Counted from the first letter of the stretch, positions 1-10,863 are shown. The stretch is 64,000 nt of DNA from Gari tellinella (GCA_922989275.2 OV277859.1:90702198-90766197), one strand, 5' to 3'. Notes: generated by a model from the letters alone, not told the origin. Program-made: numbers and translations.

Positions 1-75
1 ACCATAGAATTGGTGCTAAAATGAGTGAGAAAATGTTTAATTTGTGCCGTTTACTCCCTCTTATCTGGAGCCCTG
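1..75. mobile_element. Family B MITE, right part only
   Basis: The window opens inside a family B element. What remains matches the right half of the full copies (for example 7389-7586): an accatag hairpin edge, an AT-rich body, then the end CTTATCTGGAGCCCTG. The left half lies outside the window. Confidence 0.75.
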
Positions 76-650
76 CCCTCATATCTCTTGCATTACTAAA
101 GGCACACTGTTCAAAAAGGACACAGTTAGGCTAGGGTTCATTCCCTTATATTTACATTCACCCTGTAAAGTCTCTATGTAATCGTATTAAAAAATATGCA
201 GGTCAATTCTCGATGAACCTACAAATCGAAACTGGTTCCAGCCAGTTATAAAGAGGGCGGAGTCTCCGCCTCAGAGAGATACCGACCTAGCAACCAGCTA
301 ATGGTTGCTATGGAGTGTAATTAGGCTGAAAGAAACATGCGCGACAGATTTTTAAAAATTTGCTTTAATAATAGATATTTAAGTTGCATTGTTTATTTTT
401 AATGTCTTATAAGTGTTCGTAAAGCACACAGCGACAGTTTACTGGGTAAAATCTTGACTTTGTAATCAACTCCGAAACATGTATTTTGGACTACTTTTCA
501 TACTGCATATTATAGAGATCGAATAGCTGTTACATCCAGGATTACATCTGTCAAACCTATTTGGCCGGTATATGATAAATTTATATACATGAAAACAAAT
601 CTGGTCAAATTACACATTAAACGGACAAGACAGAAAATAAAAATATAAAT
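76..650. other. Intergenic, no gene seen
   Basis: AT-rich sequence with one short palindrome (gggcggagtctccgcc near 255-270). No reading frame resembles a known protein. Confidence 0.6.
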
Positions 651-798
651 ATAAGGAAAAAACAACATCTTTTTGCCGTTCACGCGGTATGAATACATCA
701 GCTTCGCAGGGTAAGTTTATCGTGCGTTTACGAAACTTACCCCCTGCGAAGCCAATGTATTCATACCGTCGTGAACCGCAAAAAGATGTTGTTTATTC
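651..798. repeat. Large palindrome P1
   Basis: Two near-perfect arms of about 65 bp (651-717 and 735-798) surround a short loop. The inner stem and loop read GGTAAGTTTATC...TTACGAAACTTACC. The same inner part occurs reversed in the palindrome at 38083-38212, while the outer arms differ. Confidence 0.8.
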
Positions 799-961
799 CT
801 ATAGTAATACATAACATTTAGATATATAAGTGGTGCTTTAACACAAAGTGATGTCATAATTTTCAAATGACATCACAATTTGAATTCTTTTTTAAAATCT
901 CCTGGAATTCTGTTTACACAATTTGTTGACCGTGTTGTAAGTAATGCAGAAAGTCGATTAA

Positions 962-1205
962 CCCATTACCCCATTGCCTGTTTCTAGTTTTGAAGATAGG
1001 TGATCACTTAAAAGTAAGTAAAAGTAAAGCAGAATGCGCCTAAAAGTACATTCTGCTTTACTTTCAGCCTGCTTTAAGCTATTATCTGCTAAAATATAGA
1101 AATTATTTCTCATGAATCTTATTTGTAACAGTATAAACTGGAATTATTTTCTACAGTAGAGGAATAAATTAAAGGTGTAAAAAGGTGTATTTATGGAGTA
1201 ATGGG
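962..1205. mobile_element. Family A TTAA MITE (copy A1)
   Basis: A 244-bp element flanked by TTAA (958-961, 1206-1209), with ends CCCATTACCCCA and a matching ...GTAATGGG. It has a central hairpin with stem AAAGTAAAGCAGAATGCGCC. TTAA target and CCC ends are typical of piggyBac-type elements. It carries no coding capacity. A family T element begins at its right TTAA. Confidence 0.85.
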
Positions 1206-1209
1206 TTAA

Positions 1210-1745
1210 AGCGACTCGCAACCAGATGGTGCATTAAAAATAGTAATTTGTAAATATGTGTCAAACGCTTATATAAATGGTAAAGAATTAGTTTAGGATA
1301 AGAAATTCTGTTTAAAAAAATGTATTTCAATAAAAAAAATATTGGTCTCTGGTGGGATTCGAACCCGGGGCCCGGCATTGGCGGACAGAAGGCAAAATAG
1401 GGGAAACCGCTTAGACCAATGGACCACGGAACTATCCGTTTATCTCGGATCGATTTAACGTATTTAAATGTGTAGCAATCGAAAGTGCATACAACTTCGT
1501 AATTCGGCTCGGGTTTATGTCTGAGCCCGTGTAGAGAAGCAACAACAACAACTATACCGTCTACTAGTCGGTATAGAAAAACGATGGAAAATATCTAAAA
1601 ATCTAAGATTCGGTGACGATTCTTGAGACTTTTTTTGGACTGATCATATTTTTTTAATGTCAGAAGCCAAATAATGCCACAAATTTGCTTTTATTTGAGT
1701 ATTTTATTTTATTTTGACAAGTACACCATCCGGTTGCGAGTCCCT
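1210..1745 (-). mobile_element. Family T element with tRNA-like core (copy T1)
   Basis: A 536-bp element between TTAA copies (1206-1209, 1746-1749). The terminal inverted repeats match AGGGACTCGCAACCGGATGG with a few changes on the left. The body matches the copies at 56850-57374 and 59501-60027 from end to end, including a tRNA-like segment in the same relative orientation. No protein is encoded, so it would depend on a transposase supplied elsewhere. Confidence 0.8.
1346..1434 (-). pseudogene. tRNA-Leu-like sequence inside T1
   Basis: On the minus strand there is a B box GGTTCGAATCC and an A-box-like TGGTCCATTGG, about the spacing of a type II tRNA with a long variable arm. The acceptor stem does not pair and the anticodon arm is lost, so it is a tRNA-derived segment rather than a working tRNA. 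The A and B boxes could still attract Pol III (inference). Confidence 0.55.
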
Positions 1746-1804
1746 TTAAGGTGCCTTTTGAGTTACTTTTATTCTGCAAATAGCGATCACAGAGTCAGTC
1801 TTCA

Positions 1805-3818
1805 GATAGTGTTTTAGCTAATGCGGAATGGCGGGGCGGCCCGCCCTTCTGCCCTTTTGATCCGCCCTTCTGCCCTTATTCCGGTGTAAGGATCCGCCCT
1901 AGTGCCCCTATTCTGTGCCCCTATCCATTTGATATAGACCGCCCCGCTGCCCGGAGCGATACCACTTACTGTCGCTAATCCCATTATTGCCAATCAGTGC
2001 AATGCGACACGCGCGTGTCATAGACAATCAACAATTATAGTGTGTAATCGACCGATACACATATGTACCTGGTGTGGTACCCCGCATAGCGAGAGTGTAC
2101 GACTGAAGCCGGATTAAATCGAAACGCATGTTGGCCTCATTGAAAAACAGAATATACGACACCCTTTCCCCTAAATTTAAACATTCATATGATTATTATC
2201 CATTATGAAGACTGAAAAAAAAAATCACAGATTAAAACGCAAACGCGAGTCGGATCTTGGAAAAATATGCTCGATACAGGGCCAATAAAGAATGCTCGAC
2301 GAACGAACATTTTAGGTGAATATAGATCTAAAACCGAAATTAATTTTCTTAGAAGGAAATACTTTCCATACAAATCTTTATTAATATTCACGTACCAGAA
2401 ACGAACAGTCTTCCAAATTTCGGAAATGGAAAATTCAAACGCGCACCGTGCTTCGAACTTTTACTCAAGTTGTCTTTACTCGTTTTATTGGCTATAAGAA
2501 AGGTAATTCCCCGCATCTTTTTTTTAAACATCCAATGAATGTAGACGTTATATACAATTATACACCCATTTAGAAAGACAGTATTGATGATTGACGTGAA
2601 ATTAACAAATTACATCTTACAGGTGTATATTTCGCTGGAGTTTCGGGAAATAAGTTACGACCGAGAGAGGTTTGGTTGGTTTGATAACGTCCGTTTCTGC
2701 CATCAAATACTACATACGCGCGAGAATCGAAGAATGGGATATTTCTATTTCTAAAAGTATCGGTTCTGTGCAGTTGTTTTTATTTTGGTAAGTTCATATT
2801 GAATGATCTATTTGAAACAGAACATCAGCGTGACAACACATATCTAAGTAGATCCTGTTTAATTTTCCCCGTGATGCAGTCTAATTAATTGTATTCTGTT
2901 TTATGACAGGTGGTTGCTTAGGGAAGGCTGAATTTTATTAATAGGAAAATCCATAAGACACCCACTTGCCTGGATACAGCAACATTCCAATGCCAATGTT
3001 TAACTGTGTGCGATATTAGAAAAATCTCAAAATAATTTTAAATCAGACAAACAGGTAATACACCCTATACAAAGGACTTACCCAGGGCACTCTGATCTGG
3101 GTCTATACTATTTGCATAAAGGTAGACACACCATAACCTAGTTTCTTGCTCTTTTTTTAAAGAATTAAGTAAGAGAATTGATATTTTCTAGTATTGATCG
3201 TTTTGAGGCTTTTACACCCCTGTTTTACAAAATACATTGTTGCAAAAGAATGGAATACTAGTTTAAATGCCAACCTCAATCAACAGCTGTATTGGGAAAT
3301 CATCAGGTGCTGGAGTAAAATTTAGTTGTGTAACTTTAAATATTAATAATGTGTGATTTAAAGAAAAAAACTCTTGATCTGTTAATATTCTATTTGCAAA
3401 CATTGGCTGATTTCATCCATTTCCATAATACTTGTATGCATCTGTATAATGTACATGTATAGCTAAAATCCACTACATGTGCATACATGTTTATTATATA
3501 TCTCTGTATAGCAAAATTGCACTATTTCATCATTTAAAGTCCAAAAAATTTCCGCCGCAGCGCAGGAGGGGACGCCCCTCCCCATTGTTCTATTGCCAAA
3601 TGTATAACCTTTATCTTTACAGACTTATATGCTGAATACATTAAAAGTGCATATGGACCTATAAGACTTCGAATATGATGAAAGGCACCTAGAAATGTTA
3701 ACAATCCCCTCGCCGAAGTTGCGGGTCCGCACTTTGTTTGCACCCTGCCCTTTTTTGGTGCCCCCCTGCCCCTTTTTGGTGCCCCCCTGCCCTTTTTGAG
3801 AGTCTGGCTAAAACACTA
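1805..3818. mobile_element. Probable hAT-like non-autonomous element, about 2 kb
   Basis: Ends are inverted: TAGTGTTTTAGC on the left and GCTAAAACACTA on the right. The 8-bp direct repeat AGTCTTCA lies at 1797-1804 and 3819-3826, as expected of a hAT target duplication. C-rich subterminal repeats built on CTGCCC units sit inside both ends (about 1845-1950 and 3740-3800). Internal reading frames are short and unrecognised. Two extra bases separate the left repeat from the TIR, which weakens the call. Confidence 0.45.
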
Positions 3819-3853
3819 AGTCTTCATGTATCTTCTGTTCAACAGTCACTTAA

Positions 3854-4096
3854 CCCTTTACCCCATAGCATGTTTCTAGTATGAAGATAGGTGACTTCTT
3901 AAAGCAGGTTGAAAGTAAAGCAGAATGCGCCTTAAGGCGCATTCTGCTTCACTTTCAGCCTGCTTTAAGCTACCATCTGCTAGAAAATAGAATATATTTC
4001 TTATGATATGTACTCATTGTTTTATAAATTGGAACTATTTTCTTCAGCGGAGGAATAAACTAAACGCGCTATAAGGGGCTTCTATCAGGGAAAGTG
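3854..4096. mobile_element. Family A TTAA MITE (copy A2)
   Basis: 243 bp, flanked by TTAA (3850-3853, 4097-4100), with the usual CCCTTTACCCCATA end and the central GCGCCTTAAGGCGC hairpin. The right end reads GTG in place of GGG. It lies just downstream of the minus-strand exon ending at 4142. Confidence 0.85.
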
Positions 4097-4141
4097 TTAA
4101 AGTCATACTGGTTTATTTCTATGGTTTGTCATATGACCTAC

Positions 4142-6046
4142 CTTTCATAGGAATAAATGATTCATCGAATGTCTGAAAAACTGCTTCACTGCTTACAGAT
4201 GTTGCCACAGGTTTTGGTAAAATCCATGGACCGAGTGACTTGACCACTGCTGAATGCCCAGGGCTCATCTTGGAACCCAGTTTGATAGATGTTGTACTAC
4301 TGGGAGAAATAGTAACATTTGCATTAGACGTTGTAGCACTGGGAGACTTAGTAACATTTGCATTAGACGTTGTAGCACTGGGAGACTTAGTAACATTTGC
4401 ATTAGACGTTGTAGCACTGGGAGACTTAGTAACATTTGCATTAGACGTTGTAGCACTGGGAGACTTAGTAACATTTGCATGACTAGTTAAAGGTTTGATT
4501 GAGATGCTGGAACTGCTGTAGGTAGTCTTCACAGGACTATTTAATAGAGTGCTCAGGCTCTTAAATCTCTCAGAGTTATTTCCCTTTATTGTTGACTTAA
4601 CAATATCACTGATGGTATTCTCTATATTGCTATTACTACCATACATTGAAGGCTTGCTTGTGTCACCCGTGCTGGCTTTGGTTATGTTGTTGTTGTTGCT
4701 GTTGTTGTTTACAGCACCACTGCTTATTATAGTGCTCAGCATACCTGTATTTGAGAAGTTCCCAAATAAACTGCCTGTCAGGAAATAGGGTTGCCCCATA
4801 CTGTTAAATGAAAAGCTAGAGTTTTTATGGGTCATATTTGTCACTGTTGTCGATGTCAACGTCATAGTTGCCATTGTGACAGTATTTGTAGTCAATGAGC
4901 TAGTTGAGGTTGCCAGAGCTATTGAACTGTTAGTCTTCGGTTCTTGTACCAGTGGCACAGGTTGGCTAATTGAGGTTGCCAGAGCTATCAAACTGTTAGT
5001 CTCCGCTTCTGGTACCAGTGGCACAGGTTGGCTAGTTGCCAGAGCTATAAAACTGCTGGTCTCCTGCTCTCGTACCATTGGCACAGGTTCAAGAGCAGCA
5101 CTCACAACAGTGTCTATTTCAGTATCTGGAACTTGTTGGGTTTCCTCTTTCCCAGTTTGCACTTGGCTTGAAGGCTCAAATGAATCCAGTGACATAGATA
5201 GAGATGGCTTAACATCTAGGTGCTCTGTTAACAATGGCAGTGAAATTGGTGGTAATTGTGTTAAAGAAGTTCGAGCCCCGCCAGACGGCTGCAGATTCAT
5301 TACAGGTATGATTGACATTCCCTCCTCTTTCACAACCGGCATAGAATGATTGTTTTTCAGCTTACTGTCCTTCATTTTTTCAGGTTGAGATTGTGGCCCC
5401 ATGTTCCTAGCAATATATAACAAATGTGGTGGCTCTTCGACACTAGCCTTTGTGGGTAATGAATTTGGGATATCCTCTTCAATAGTAGAACTAATGGATA
5501 TGTTCCTGGCAATATCTAACAAATGTGGGGGCTCTTCGACACTAGCCTTTGTGGGTAATGAATTTGCAATACCCTCTTCAATAGTAGAACTAATGGATAT
5601 GTTCCTGGCAATATCTAACAAATGTGGGGGCTCTTCGACACTAGCCTTTGTGGGCAATGAATTTGCAATACCCTCTTCAATAGTAGAACTAATGGATATG
5701 TTCCTGGCAATATCTAACAAATGTGGGGGCTCTTCGACACTAGCCTTTGTGGGTAACGAATTTGCAATACCCTCTTCAATAGTAGAACTAATGGATATGT
5801 CATGGCCTAAGCTGAGTATAGGTGGATGAGTTTGTGAAGGTTGTTCTGGTAACAGCTTCGAGATGTGAGATGGTGAAGAGGAAATGTCTGACTTGGAGTG
5901 GGACGACTCGGATTGAGACCTAGAAGAATGGTGAGATTTTGAATGTGACTTTGATGAGACAGAATGTTCATTCAGTGGCTGGCTGATTCTGGTAGATGAT
6001 GATAATGACCCTACTGTGCAAGAGTCTTTCCCTTCATGTCGTACAT
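4142..6046 (-). CDS. Large Ser/Thr-rich internal exon with coding minisatellites
   Basis: An open frame of about 635 codons on the minus strand, bounded by good splice signals: an acceptor (tttatatttccag) just above 6046 and a donor (AAAG then GTAGGT) just below 4142. Both introns would be phase 1 and the exon is 1905 bp, a multiple of three, so it is a symmetric 1-1 exon. If the donor is not used, the frame stops at 4119. The protein is low-complexity, rich in Ser, Thr, Pro and Asn. It holds four near-identical 33-residue repeats (each with ISISSTIEEGIANSLP), three looser repeats around IALATSQPVPLV, and five 13-residue repeats of the type NVTKSPSATTSNA. It starts with a Ser/His/Lys-rich stretch. 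No folded domain, signal peptide or membrane segment is visible; it looks intrinsically disordered. The other exons were not found, and I do not recognise the gene. Confidence 0.6.
4291..4482 (-). repeat. 39-bp coding minisatellite, five units
   Basis: Units start at 4291, 4330, 4369, 4408 and 4447. The three middle units are almost identical, and the first is the most diverged. The period is a multiple of three and preserves the reading frame of the exon, encoding 13-residue Ser/Thr-rich repeats. Confidence 0.9.
5401..5796 (-). repeat. 99-bp coding minisatellite, four units
   Basis: Units start at 5401, 5500, 5599 and 5698, each 99 bp, so each adds 33 residues in frame. The last three are nearly identical; the 5401 unit has more changes. 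The array is a candidate length polymorphism within the exon. Confidence 0.9.
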
Positions 6047-6078
6047 CTGGAAATATAAAAGAACCCAATTAAGACAAC

Positions 6079-6735
6079 AAGAGGGTGCTCACCTTGGTAC
6101 ACTATGTAAAACTTGACAAAGTGACCTAGTTTTTGACTAGAGATGACCCACATTGACATAGATTTTAATGAGGCAAACATTCTGACCAAGTTTCATTAAG
6201 ATCCAATGATATTTGTAGACTCCAGCTGAGTGTTAAAAAAAGTATTTCTATAATTTGACTTAGTGACCTAGTTTTTCACCAGACATGACCTACATTCGTA
6301 TTAGATCTAGATCTTATTGAGGCAAATATTTTCATTAAGATAAGAGATTTGTAGCCTTTAGGGTGTTAACAAGGTTTTTCTATGATTTGATCTAGTGACC
6401 TAGTTTTTGACTTGACATGACCCACATTCAAAAGTTGACCTAGATATCAACAAGGCACACATATTGAGTTTCATTAAGATCTAATGTAGCCTCTAGGTTG
6501 TTGAGATGGTTTTTCTATGATTTGACCTAGTTTTCTTGTTTCTGACCGGACATCACCCATACTCATTATTGGCCTAGAAATCAGAGAGGCAACCATTCTG
6601 AATAAATTTCATTATGATCTTATGAGATTTCTAGCCTCTAGGGTGTTATCAATGTTTTTGAATCATTTGACCTAGTGATCTAAATTTTGACCGGACATGA
6701 TCTACATTCAAACTTGACCTAGCTATCAATAAGGC
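6079..6735 (-). mobile_element. Helentron-like (H) element remnant, gamma core
   Basis: Read on the minus strand, it ends GGTGAGCACCCTCTTGTT at about 6079. The body holds degenerate tandem units around GACCTAGTGACCTAGTTTTTGAC, the core also seen at 53365-54348. The 5' end is missing, stopping at the hairpin near 6741. It lies in the intron above the 4142-6046 exon. Confidence 0.55.
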
Positions 6736-6740
6736 AATCA

Positions 6741-6810
6741 TTAAGAAGGCTGAAATTAAAGCAAATTATGCCTTACGGCATAGTCTGCTTTACTTTCAAC
6801 CTGCTTTAAG
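6741..6810. repeat. Stand-alone family A hairpin
   Basis: A hairpin with the family A stem (CTGCTTTACTTTCAACCTGC on one arm) and a changed loop (GCCTTACGGC). No family A ends or TTAA are seen around it. Confidence 0.7.
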
Positions 6811-7140
6811 TGGTCACCAGTTATATTTATAAAGCATTAAGCACATGCAGCATGGATCTTCAATAGACTGTAGTAGTTTAACTGAACTACATTTTTAATC
6901 AACCCACAAGCCAAGTCTCTTCACAGTAGATAATATAGTATAGTTGCTCCCTCTCCACAACGGCCCTCCCAGCAACAACTCCCTCCTTACAATGACCCTT
7001 GCTGCTGATCCCATAGCAAGACATTTATGTGTAGCACTATAACTGTTGCAATATTGTCTGCTTAAAATTGTCATCTGCTGTTTTTCTCAAAGTTATATAA
7101 TTGACGTTTGCAAACACAAATGCATGCCAGAATGAATTAA

Positions 7141-7346
7141 CCCTTAGCCCGCCAAATAAATTATCGTCTGCTATATTTCTCGTCTGCTTCAAGTTTCAAA
7201 GTGCTTCAAAGTTGCTCAAAATTGCTGAAAATGTTGTCCGAGTGTCAAACAGCTTGGATCCGGATGAGACGCCGAGTTACTCGGCGTCTCATCCGGATCC
7301 AAGCTGTTTTCATATGGAGCTATAGTCGTGAGTGGCAGGCTAAGGG
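7141..7346. mobile_element. Family C TTAA MITE (copy C1)
   Basis: Exactly 206 bp between TTAA copies (7137-7140, 7347-7350), inverted relative to the other three copies. Ends are CCCTTAGCCCGCCA and a matching ...GGCAGGCTAAGGG. It holds a central hairpin around GAGACGCCGAG. Confidence 0.9.
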
Positions 7347-7388
7347 TTAATGAAGTAAACACTATACATGTAGATCTAAAACCTGACT

Positions 7389-7586
7389 CAGGGCTCTAGA
7401 TAAGAGGAAGTTAACTGAAAAAAAAATCAATATTTTCTTACTCATTTCAGCACCAATTATATGGTGTTACTACTCATTAGAATCGTCTCTTCGAGACGAT
7501 TCTAATGAGTAGTAACACCATTGGGTTGAATGCAGAAATAAAGATTTTAGTTTTTGTAAAACTATCTAATCCTTATCTGGAGCCCT
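7389..7586. mobile_element. Family B MITE (copy B1)
   Basis: About 198 bp. The ends CAGGGCTCTAGATAAGAGG and CCTTATCTGGAGCCCTG are inverted repeats. The centre is a near-perfect hairpin, ATGGTGTTACTACTCATTAG and its complement around CGTCTCTTCGAGACG. No clear target duplication could be assigned. Confidence 0.85.
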
Positions 7587-8637
7587 GCTGACTTTATTAA
7601 AATGGGGGCACTATGGCATCACAATCAAATGAAACTTTTCCATATCTGACCCCTGTCACAAACAAGGTGCCAATGATTCACGGACAGAAATACGGACAAA
7701 AGGACAGACGTTCTACCATTTCAGGTTTATGTGACTTTCCCAATGTTAAAAAGGTGTGAAAAGACACATAAAGAAGCCACATAAACCCAACATGGACTAA
7801 TGGATTGAACAGCTCTATTTTTTTGTTTTGTTCTGTGTTACGTCACCTAGTCTCATATACCCAAAATGTTAGCGCGGAGGGACAAAGCAGTGACTATATG
7901 CTCCCCCTAATGAGGAGCATAAAACTACACAGCATGCAAACAGTTAAATACATGTATGTGTGTTTCTTCTGACTTGTCCGAGTGACTTTTAGATTGGAAC
8001 ATTCTAAACTTTTAAAAGGGATGAGTACCGTACTCGATGATTTCCGTACAGCTAGCTAGAGATTTATTTGCGTAAAGAAGACCGCAATGCACTAAACTGT
8101 GGAAATTTACTTTTAGAAATTTTAATTATATTTTTAATCTGGCTCCAACCTGTTTGCAATGGAAATAATAGTATTATTGAGAAAGAATAAACTATTAGTA
8201 AAGTAAGCGCAGTGGTCTCGTGCTGCACAAGGATCATACTTATCTCAAATAGGAAAGTGTACGATTATATATTCGATGTTACCTTGCCTACATATTTACC
8301 ATTATTATCTATTTTGCCCTAAAAATAACTCAGACAAGTCAGAAAAATTGGATAATATGTGTGTTAATCTTGAAAGTATACCTGTTGCCGCCTGTGAGCT
8401 TGCATCCCAATTATGTCCATGCCGATTGACTGTTGGTACAATGTTCACATGTTTGCAATTATTGTTTGAACATCGAATCTATATAATCAAAAGAGAAAAT
8501 AAAACAATCAGAACTAGAGTGAGTGTTTAGGCATAATGTTTGGACTCAAGCCGTACCACTACTGGTGTTATGGTCATCATGTTATGGTGGAAACTGATCA
8601 TTTGCTCTTGGTTCCAATTTTTAAGAAACCCTTACAC
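7587..8637. other. Intergenic, no gene supported
   Basis: Mostly AT-rich. A plus-strand open frame at 8276-8530 (84 codons, seven cysteines) has no recognisable domain, splice context or repeat match. I do not call it a gene. Confidence 0.5.
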
Positions 8638-8641
8638 TTAA

Positions 8642-8884
8642 CCCTTTACCCCATAGCATGTTTCTAGTTTTGTAGATGGATGACTGCTAAAAGCAGGTTG
8701 AAAGTAAAGCAGAATGTGCCTTAAGGCACATTCTGCTTTACTTTCAGCTTGCTTTAAGCCATCATCTGCTAGGATGTAGAAAATATTTCTTTTTGCACCT
8801 GTTTATGAGGGTATAAATCAGAACTATTTTCTTTAGTGGAGGAATAAATTAAATGCGCAAAAAGGCGCTACTATGGGTGAAAGG
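8642..8884. mobile_element. Family A TTAA MITE (copy A3)
   Basis: 243 bp between TTAA copies (8638-8641, 8885-8888), with intact CCCTTTACCCCATA type ends and a central hairpin around GTGCCTTAAGGCAC. Confidence 0.9.
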
Positions 8885-8996
8885 GTTAACCTGTGCTTGT
8901 TTGCAGCGAATGCATGTAATAGAGACATGAGTTCAGTAAAGAGATCAATGGCTGTTATTGGCCATCAATTGCGAGTTGGCTACCTGGTCTGAAATA

Positions 8997-9240
8997 CAGT
9001 GGAGAAAATGTTATTCTTCTGTTCAAACGCAAACGAAATGCAAACACATGGCAATGAAAAATAGAAAATGACAAGTTTCTGACAATTCTGACTACCAGTT
9101 TTAATCTGAGTGCAAAAAATTTGGAGCCTGATCAGACGCCGGGTTACCCGGCATCTGATCTGGCTCCAAACAGTTTGAAATGGAAGTAAAAGTTTTAGCG
9201 TAAACACATTTATTGGGAAATAATATGTTTTCTCAACCAT
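8997..9240. mobile_element. Family D TA MITE, decayed (copy D1)
   Basis: Left end CAGTGGAGAAAATGTTATTC after TA (8995-8996). The right end is eroded (ttttctcaacca). The centre is the hairpin GGAGCCTGATCAGACGCCGG and its complement. Confidence 0.7.
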
Positions 9241-9272
9241 ACTCTGCAGGCTGCACAGGGGGGCACAAACTA

Positions 9273-9518
9273 CAGTGGAGAATCTGTTATTCTTTCCCGT
9301 TTAAACGCAAACGTACGCAAACGCAAAGCACTAAAACGTAGAAAAGAACAACTTTTGGACAATTCTGATAATTCTTGTTTATCTTGGTGGCAAACAGTTT
9401 GGAGCCTGATCAGACGCCGGGTTACCCGGCGTCTGATCAGACTCCAAACTGTTTGCACTGCAAATAATAGTTTTAGCGTAAACGCGTTTATTGGGAAAGA
9501 ATAACACATTCTCCACTG
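9273..9518. mobile_element. Family D TA MITE (copy D2)
   Basis: 246 bp between TA dinucleotides (9271-9272, 9519-9520). The ends CAGTGGAGAA and TTCTCCACTG are inverted repeats. TA target and CAGT ends suggest a Tc1/mariner-type transposase. The central hairpin is highly similar to that of family C. Confidence 0.85.
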
Positions 9519-9600
9519 TACTAACCTAAGCTGCATACAGTTGCAACTGAACACGCAACTGATGCAGCAATATGTTTTGATTGTTTGTTTTGTTTGTTAA

Positions 9601-9806
9601 CCCTTAGCCTGCCACTCACGACTATAGCTCCATATGCAAACAGCTTGGATCCGGATGAGACGCCGAGTAACTCGGCGTCTCATCCGGATCCAAGCTGTTT
9701 GACACTCGGACAACATTTTCAGCAATTTTGAGCAACTTTGAAGCACTTTGAAACTTGAAGCAGACGAGAAATATAGCAGACGACAATTTATTTGGCGGGC
9801 TAAGGG
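9601..9806. mobile_element. Family C TTAA MITE (copy C2)
   Basis: 206 bp between TTAA copies (9597-9600, 9807-9810). Almost identical to the copies at 33967-34172 and 36044-36249, which suggests recent movement. Confidence 0.9.
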
Positions 9807-9810
9807 TTAA

Positions 9811-10666
9811 CGTCCGTTTCTGCCATGTTTGATGCAGCAATATGACATTCAAGTCAAATTCCGCCATGTAAAAAAGTCCCTCTCCCAGATACTCTGTCAT
9901 GCAAATCTATTTGTGATATTTGAATATGGTTATGGCCAGTCTACCAGTTTGTGATAGGGAATAACCGGTGGTCTTAGATGTGTAATGCTCTCCGAACCGA
10001 ATCTACAAAAGCTATACACCATCTTATTCAGTTTTCAATTCTACATCATTTTCCAGAGTTAAAAGATGTTTCGCCATCTATAACTGAAATTATGAGTATT
10101 TTTATCTTGGTACCCTACTTTTCAAAAAACGTCCTAAAATGACTACACCTCTTTTTTCTTTCCGAGGATTGAAATTACAAATACATGTATTAATTTTATT
10201 TATGCATTTATACCTAAGACATTATTCTATACTAATACAAGCAGAAAAATTAAATGTTTTGCATAATACATCAAAATAAAATCTTATATTTCAGAAAAAA
10301 TAATTTATGAGTCCATTTTTTTCTCAAAAATCATTTTTTACATTTTAGTCAAACTGAGATTTTTACAAAAATTAGGCAGGGGCAGGGACTCACTGACCAC
10401 ACTTAAAATTATCTTACATGTATCTAGAACAAAATAGAAAACAAATTAGTAGGATTGACCTCATGTAACTTGAGAAAAATGAAATTGTATTTGAGAGGGG
10501 TGGGAAAGTAAAATCAAGGAAGATTGAAGTTTGTTTGTGTAACATGCACTGTCATTTGCAAGTATTTGCTGAATTCACAAAGAATTGTCAATTTAATAGC
10601 TATTGTCTGTTTTACAAATTCTGTTCTGCAAGAAAAACAATATTCTCCACCAAGAAATGTGAAAAA
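9811..10666. other. Intergenic, no gene seen
   Basis: AT-rich DNA with A and T runs. No credible reading frame, RNA gene or repeat was found. Confidence 0.6.
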
Positions 10667-10668
10667 TA

Positions 10669-10863
10669 CAGTCAATCTTGTATAAAGCAACCACCTTGCA
10701 AATAAGTGTGCCTACCTCTTCATTATGACACTAGACTAATTAACACGAAGAAAACCCCTATTTAAGTATTCTGAATTAGTTTTATCCTGCATTAAACAGA
10801 CAGCTCCATACAAGACAAAATATGGGTCTTCACTAGAGTGATCGCTTAATACAAGATTGACTG
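10669..10863. mobile_element. TA-flanked MITE with 20-bp inverted ends
   Basis: 195 bp between TA dinucleotides (10667-10668, 10864-10865). The left end CAGTCAATCTTGTATAAAGC is matched by GCTTAATACAAGATTGACTG on the right, with one mismatch. This fits a non-autonomous Tc1/mariner-type element. It is the only copy in the window. Confidence 0.7.

Noticed and set aside
4240..4490. Plus-strand open frames in the 39-bp repeat
   Set aside because: Antisense of the minisatellite: frames stay open only because of the multiple-of-three period. The minus frame fits the longer exon with splice sites.
5401..5829. Plus-strand frame of 142 codons across the 99-bp repeat
   Set aside because: Shadow of the minus-strand exon.
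8276..8530. 84-codon frame with several cysteines
   Set aside because: No recognisable motif, no splice or repeat context; a frame this short is expected by chance in AT-rich DNA.
9622..9900. A conserved open frame (LSPPNKLSSAIFLVCFKFQ) seen at 7101, 9622, 33988 and 36065
   Set aside because: It is the translation of family C MITEs. Conservation follows from recent copying of a 206-bp non-coding element.
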